The translations under genes and the position numbers were made by a program. The notes beneath the pieces were generated by a model. It did not search any database. It was not told the DNA's origin and worked only from the letters and a program-made list of their open reading frames with translations. This document shows positions 61,569 to 64,000 of a stretch of 64,000 nt of DNA, piece after piece (position 1 is the first letter of the stretch; every line of letters starts with the position of its first letter). Source of the stretch: Duganella sp. OV510 (GTDB lineage Bacteria > Pseudomonadota > Gammaproteobacteria > Burkholderiales > Burkholderiaceae_D); contig NZ_FNEQ01000002.1 in assembly GCF_900100205.1 (NCBI RefSeq), positions 62,001-126,000 of the forward strand, given 5' to 3'.

Positions 61569-62510
61569 TTATTTGAGGATGTGCGAGGATTTCTCTATCG
61601 CCCCGCGGATCTCCGCGATGGCTTTTTCTATTTCGTCGTCATCGAAGGCATCGATGTTGTCCGGTGGCGCCGGTGGCGGCGTGTCGCGGATGGTGGTGCT
61701 GTGCAGGCCCTCGGGCAGCGCTTCGGTCGAGATCACGGTCGCCGTGTCCGGGGCCATGCTGTCCACCACCGAACTGCCCTGCCACATGATGGCCAGCGCG
61801 GTGACATTGTCGCTCATGTCGCCCGCCGCCTTCAGCGCGGCCTGCAGTATATCCGGTACGGCGCGCACCACGGTCTGCGCGTGCAGCCGCTGCGCCAGTT
61901 CATCGTCCGGCAGCATAGACCACAAGCCGTCGGAACACAACAGCACCACATCGCCGGGCAGCATGCCGGCGCCGCCGGCGATCTCCACCCGTGGCGGCGT
62001 GTCGGCGCCGAGGCAGTTATACAGCTTGTTGCGGTCCGGGTGGGTGGCGCGCTCGGACGGCAGCGCCATGCCCTTGGCGATCAGGCTCTCGACGTGCGAA
62101 TGGTCGCGCGTGCGGGAGAGGATCTGGCCGTCGCGCATCCAGTACAGGCGCGAGTCGCCGCAATGCGCCCAGGTGGCGGTATTGTGCTGGATCAGGCAGG
62201 CGACGATAGTCGTGCGCGGCGTTTCCGGCATCTGCTGCTCGGCGCGGTAAAGATGGATGTCGCGGTGGGCGGCGTGCAGCGCCTCTTCCAGGAAGCGCTG
62301 CGGCTTTTTCACGTAGGGCGCGGCCTGCTGCTGGAACAGCGTGGCGATGGTTTGCAGCGCCACCGTGGCCGCTGCTTCACCACGCAGATGGCCGCCCATG
62401 CCGTCGGCCAGCACCAGCAGCAGCGCGTCGCGCGTGAAGCTGTAGCCCATGCGGTCCTGGTTGACCTTGCGGCCGCCGATATGGCTTTCCTGATACACGG
62501 AGAATTGCAT
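61569..62510 (-). CDS. PP2C-family serine/threonine protein phosphatase
   Basis: A 313-residue metal-dependent phosphatase (Stp/PppA-like). The metal-binding aspartates lie in [29 protein letters not shown] [19 protein letters not shown] and [10 protein letters not shown]-terminal tail of about 60 residues is acidic and probably disordered. ATG 62510 has GAGGG 7 nt upstream. It follows the kinase gene at 19 nt, so kinase and phosphatase should form a reversible phosphorylation pair. Confidence 0.9.
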   Translation of the reverse strand: MQFSVYQESHIGGRKVNQDRMGYSFTRDALLLVLADGMGGHLRGEAAATVALQTIATLFQQQAAPYVKKPQRFLEEALHAAHRDIHLYRAEQQMPETPRTTIVACLIQHNTATWAHCGDSRLYWMRDGQILSRTRDHSHVESLIAKGMALPSERATHPDRNKLYNCLGADTPPRVEIAGGAGMLPGDVVLLCSDGLWSMLPDDELAQRLHAQTVVRAVPDILQAALKAAGDMSDNVTALAIMWQGSSVVDSMAPDTATVISTEALPEGLHSTTIRDTPPPAPPDNIDAFDDDEIEKAIAEIRGAIEKSSHILK

Positions 62511-62529
62511 GGCGATGCCCTCACGAGTG

Positions 62530-63525
62530 TCAAACGAGCGTTTCCGGTCCTGCCTTGGCGCGCGCGGCGCCACCGCCGAAGCGGCCCACCAGGCCGCGCA
62601 GCTTGTCCATCAGGCCCAGCTCCGGCGCTGCCGGTACGGCCGACGTTGCCGCCGATTGCAGCATCTTCTGCACCGCGAACAGGCTTTGCGGCCGCTCCAG
62701 CGGCTCCACCTGAAGGCACCAGCGCACCAGTTGCAGCAGTTCGGGCGAGTACTGGCCTTGCAGCTTGTCGAAATGGCCGGCCATCTTGTCCTCGGCCTTG
62801 CGCTGGTCGGCCGGCTGTGGCGGCGAGCCGACCATGCAGGCAAACATCGCGGCGCCGATGCTGTAGATATCGGTCCACGGCCCCAGGCCGGTCTTGGCGT
62901 ACAGTTCAGGCGGAGCGAAGCCGGGCGTGTACATCGGCGTCAGCGTCGGCATGTCGGTGTTGACGGTCTGGCGCGCGGCGCCGAAGTCCAGCAGCATCGG
63001 CGTGCCATCGGTACGCAGGTAGATATTCGCCGGCTTCAGGTCCAGGTGCAGCAGCTGGTTGGCGTGGACTTCGCGCAGTCCCCTGACCACCTGGGTAAAG
63101 ATGGTGCGGATAAAAAGTTCACCTACCTTAACGCCCTTGGCGCGCTGCCGCTGGATATGCTCCTGCAGCGAGTGGCCGGACTCGTAGGCCATCACCATAT
63201 ACACCGTTTCGTGTGCGCGGAAGAAATTGAGCACGCTTACAACATTCGGATGGGAGATGCGGGCCAGCGCCCGGCCCTCCTCGAAAAAGCACTTGAGGCC
63301 GATGCGGAACACGGGAAGATGGGCCTTGGCGACCACCGGCACCAGTTCGCCAGGCTGGCGCAGCGCCAGGGAACTGGGCAAATACTCCTTGATGGCGACC
63401 GCGACACCTTCACTATCGTATGCAAGGTAAACAATACTGAACCCACCGGACGCAATTTTCTTTACAATGCGATATCCAGCAATTTCCAGACCATCTGGTA
63501 AGGGGGCGTTGTTCTGTGCAGCCAT
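62530..63525 (-). CDS. Serine/threonine protein kinase (Hanks type)
   Basis: A 331-residue eukaryotic-like kinase: glycine-rich loop IASGGFSIVYLA (24-35), lysine K46 in VAIKEYLP, catalytic loop HLDLKPAN with D162 and N167, and DFG at 180-182, then APPELYAKTG (APE-like). The HLD in place of HRD makes it a non-RD kinase. No transmembrane segment or extracellular sensor follows; the C-terminus is a short basic tail, so it is cytoplasmic. ATG 63525 has GAGG 6 nt upstream. It heads the operon kinase-PP2C-rph-rdgB-hemW and is divergent from yicC. Confidence 0.9.
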   Translation of the reverse strand: MAAQNNAPLPDGLEIAGYRIVKKIASGGFSIVYLAYDSEGVAVAIKEYLPSSLALRQPGELVPVVAKAHLPVFRIGLKCFFEEGRALARISHPNVVSVLNFFRAHETVYMVMAYESGHSLQEHIQRQRAKGVKVGELFIRTIFTQVVRGLREVHANQLLHLDLKPANIYLRTDGTPMLLDFGAARQTVNTDMPTLTPMYTPGFAPPELYAKTGLGPWTDIYSIGAAMFACMVGSPPQPADQRKAEDKMAGHFDKLQGQYSPELLQLVRWCLQVEPLERPQSLFAVQKMLQSAATSAVPAAPELGLMDKLRGLVGRFGGGAARAKAGPETLV

Positions 63526-63598
63526 AAGGTTCCTCGCCTCGACAACCTGATTGTGTTGATAAATCACTGTTTTGTAAAGATTAAATCGGGGATATCCA

Positions 63599-64000
63599 TT
63601 GAGCATTTCCAGCATGACGGGCTACGCTGTCGCCACAAGTGAGAGTGCGGCGGGAACACTGACTATTGAAATCAAGAGTGTGAATTCGCGTTTTTTGGAC
63701 TTACAGTTCCGAATAAACGACGATTTGCGTGCACTTGAACCCGATTTACGCTCAGCGATCATGGGCGCCATCACACGCGGCAAGGTGGAGTTAAGGCTTA
63801 GCTTCGGCCGCAAGGCGGCAACCACCGGCACGCAGGCGCTGAACCTGCCTTTATTAACTGAATTGCAACGCCTGCAAGCTGAAGTCGGCGGCTTGTTCCC
63901 TGGCGTGCAAACGATGTCAGTCGCTGAACTACTGCGTTGGCCTGGCGTCATCGAGGAAGCGCAGATCGGCCAGGAGTCGCTACAAGCCGACGTGGCCACC
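63599..64000 (+). CDS. yicC: YicC family endoribonuclease, 5' part (runs off the window)
   Basis: The first 134 codons of a protein of usually about 290 residues. SMTGYAVATSESAAGTLTIE and IKSVNSRFLDLQFRIND are the standard YicC N-terminus, followed by LEPDLRSAIMGAITRGKVEL. YicC is an RNase involved in small-RNA turnover. The start is taken as TTG 63599 with GGGGAT ahead; ATG 63614 is the alternative, which would leave MTGY as the N-terminus. The frame is open to the window edge. Divergent from the kinase gene across 73 bp. Confidence 0.88.
   Translation, partial: MSISSMTGYAVATSESAAGTLTIEIKSVNSRFLDLQFRINDDLRALEPDLRSAIMGAITRGKVELRLSFGRKAATTGTQALNLPLLTELQRLQAEVGGLFPGVQTMSVAELLRWPGVIEEAQIGQESLQADVAT

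Noticed and set aside
1..64000. tRNA, rRNA, insertion sequences, prophage or biosynthetic gene clusters
   Set aside because: No tRNA cloverleaf, rRNA segment, transposase, integrase or phage gene was recognised on either strand.

Overview
The window is high-GC, gene-dense chromosomal DNA from a betaproteobacterium, most likely an Oxalobacteraceae member of the Duganella/Massilia/Janthinobacterium type. The clues are a PEP-CTERM surface protein, an Entner-Doudoroff gene set with HexR, an ImuA-ImuB mutasome pair, a DUF3443-type lipoprotein and several chemoreceptors. This is inferred from gene content; no rRNA or tRNA is present to confirm it. Most of the window is ordinary core genome. Short AT-richer patches lie at about 4.70-4.95, 18.60-18.80 and 35.5-36.75 kb and hold the accessory material.

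Layout. 0-5.5 kb: envelope lipoproteins (DUF3443, a 5'-nucleotidase/cyclic phosphodiesterase, a Sel1 protein), a small ORF and a hemerythrin. 5.6-10.3 kb (minus): a likely operon of periplasmic DegP protease, response regulator, histidine kinase and an unusual CoaD-HD fusion. 10.5-13 kb: an Hsp20 gene with a sigma-32-like promoter and a ROSE-type RNA thermometer, divergent from an M61 peptidase. 13-17 kb: a GST, a hypothetical gene, and imuA-imuB-hydrolase behind a near-consensus LexA box. 17-27.7 kb: antiporter, orphan antitoxin, thioredoxin-like protein, PHB-depolymerase-like esterase, HrpA helicase, argA, yggX, rpiA. 27.8-29.7 kb: a CheY/CheC/diguanylate-cyclase operon. 29.7-35.5 kb: AraC/P450, a PEP-CTERM NIDO protein, an oxidoreductase/LysR pair.

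35.5-36.75 kb is a small AT-rich islet with a broken HigB-type toxin gene, its stub antitoxin, and a membrane-anchored ORF whose frame is interrupted at three exact tandem copies of an 8-bp unit. Removing one copy would restore a longer protein. 36.7-46.3 kb carries central carbon metabolism: edd-eda, pgi-lactonase, zwf-hexR, with four related palindromic boxes in the promoter regions that look like HexR operators. 46.4-50.1 kb: a KaiC-like ATPase with a response regulator, an EamA transporter and transaldolase. 50.2-56.1 kb: a complete RND efflux operon, followed by a perfect 44-bp inverted repeat. 56.2-64 kb: patatin phospholipase, a chemoreceptor, the operon kinase-PP2C-rph-rdgB-hemW, and the start of yicC.

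The observations most worth following are the repeat-interrupted reading frame at 36.5 kb, the recurrent inverted repeats whose 3' arms cover Shine-Dalgarno sequences (cpdB-like gene, small ORF, hemerythrin, GST and, as a classical ROSE element, hsp20), the CoaD-HD fusion, and the long palindrome at 56.1 kb.
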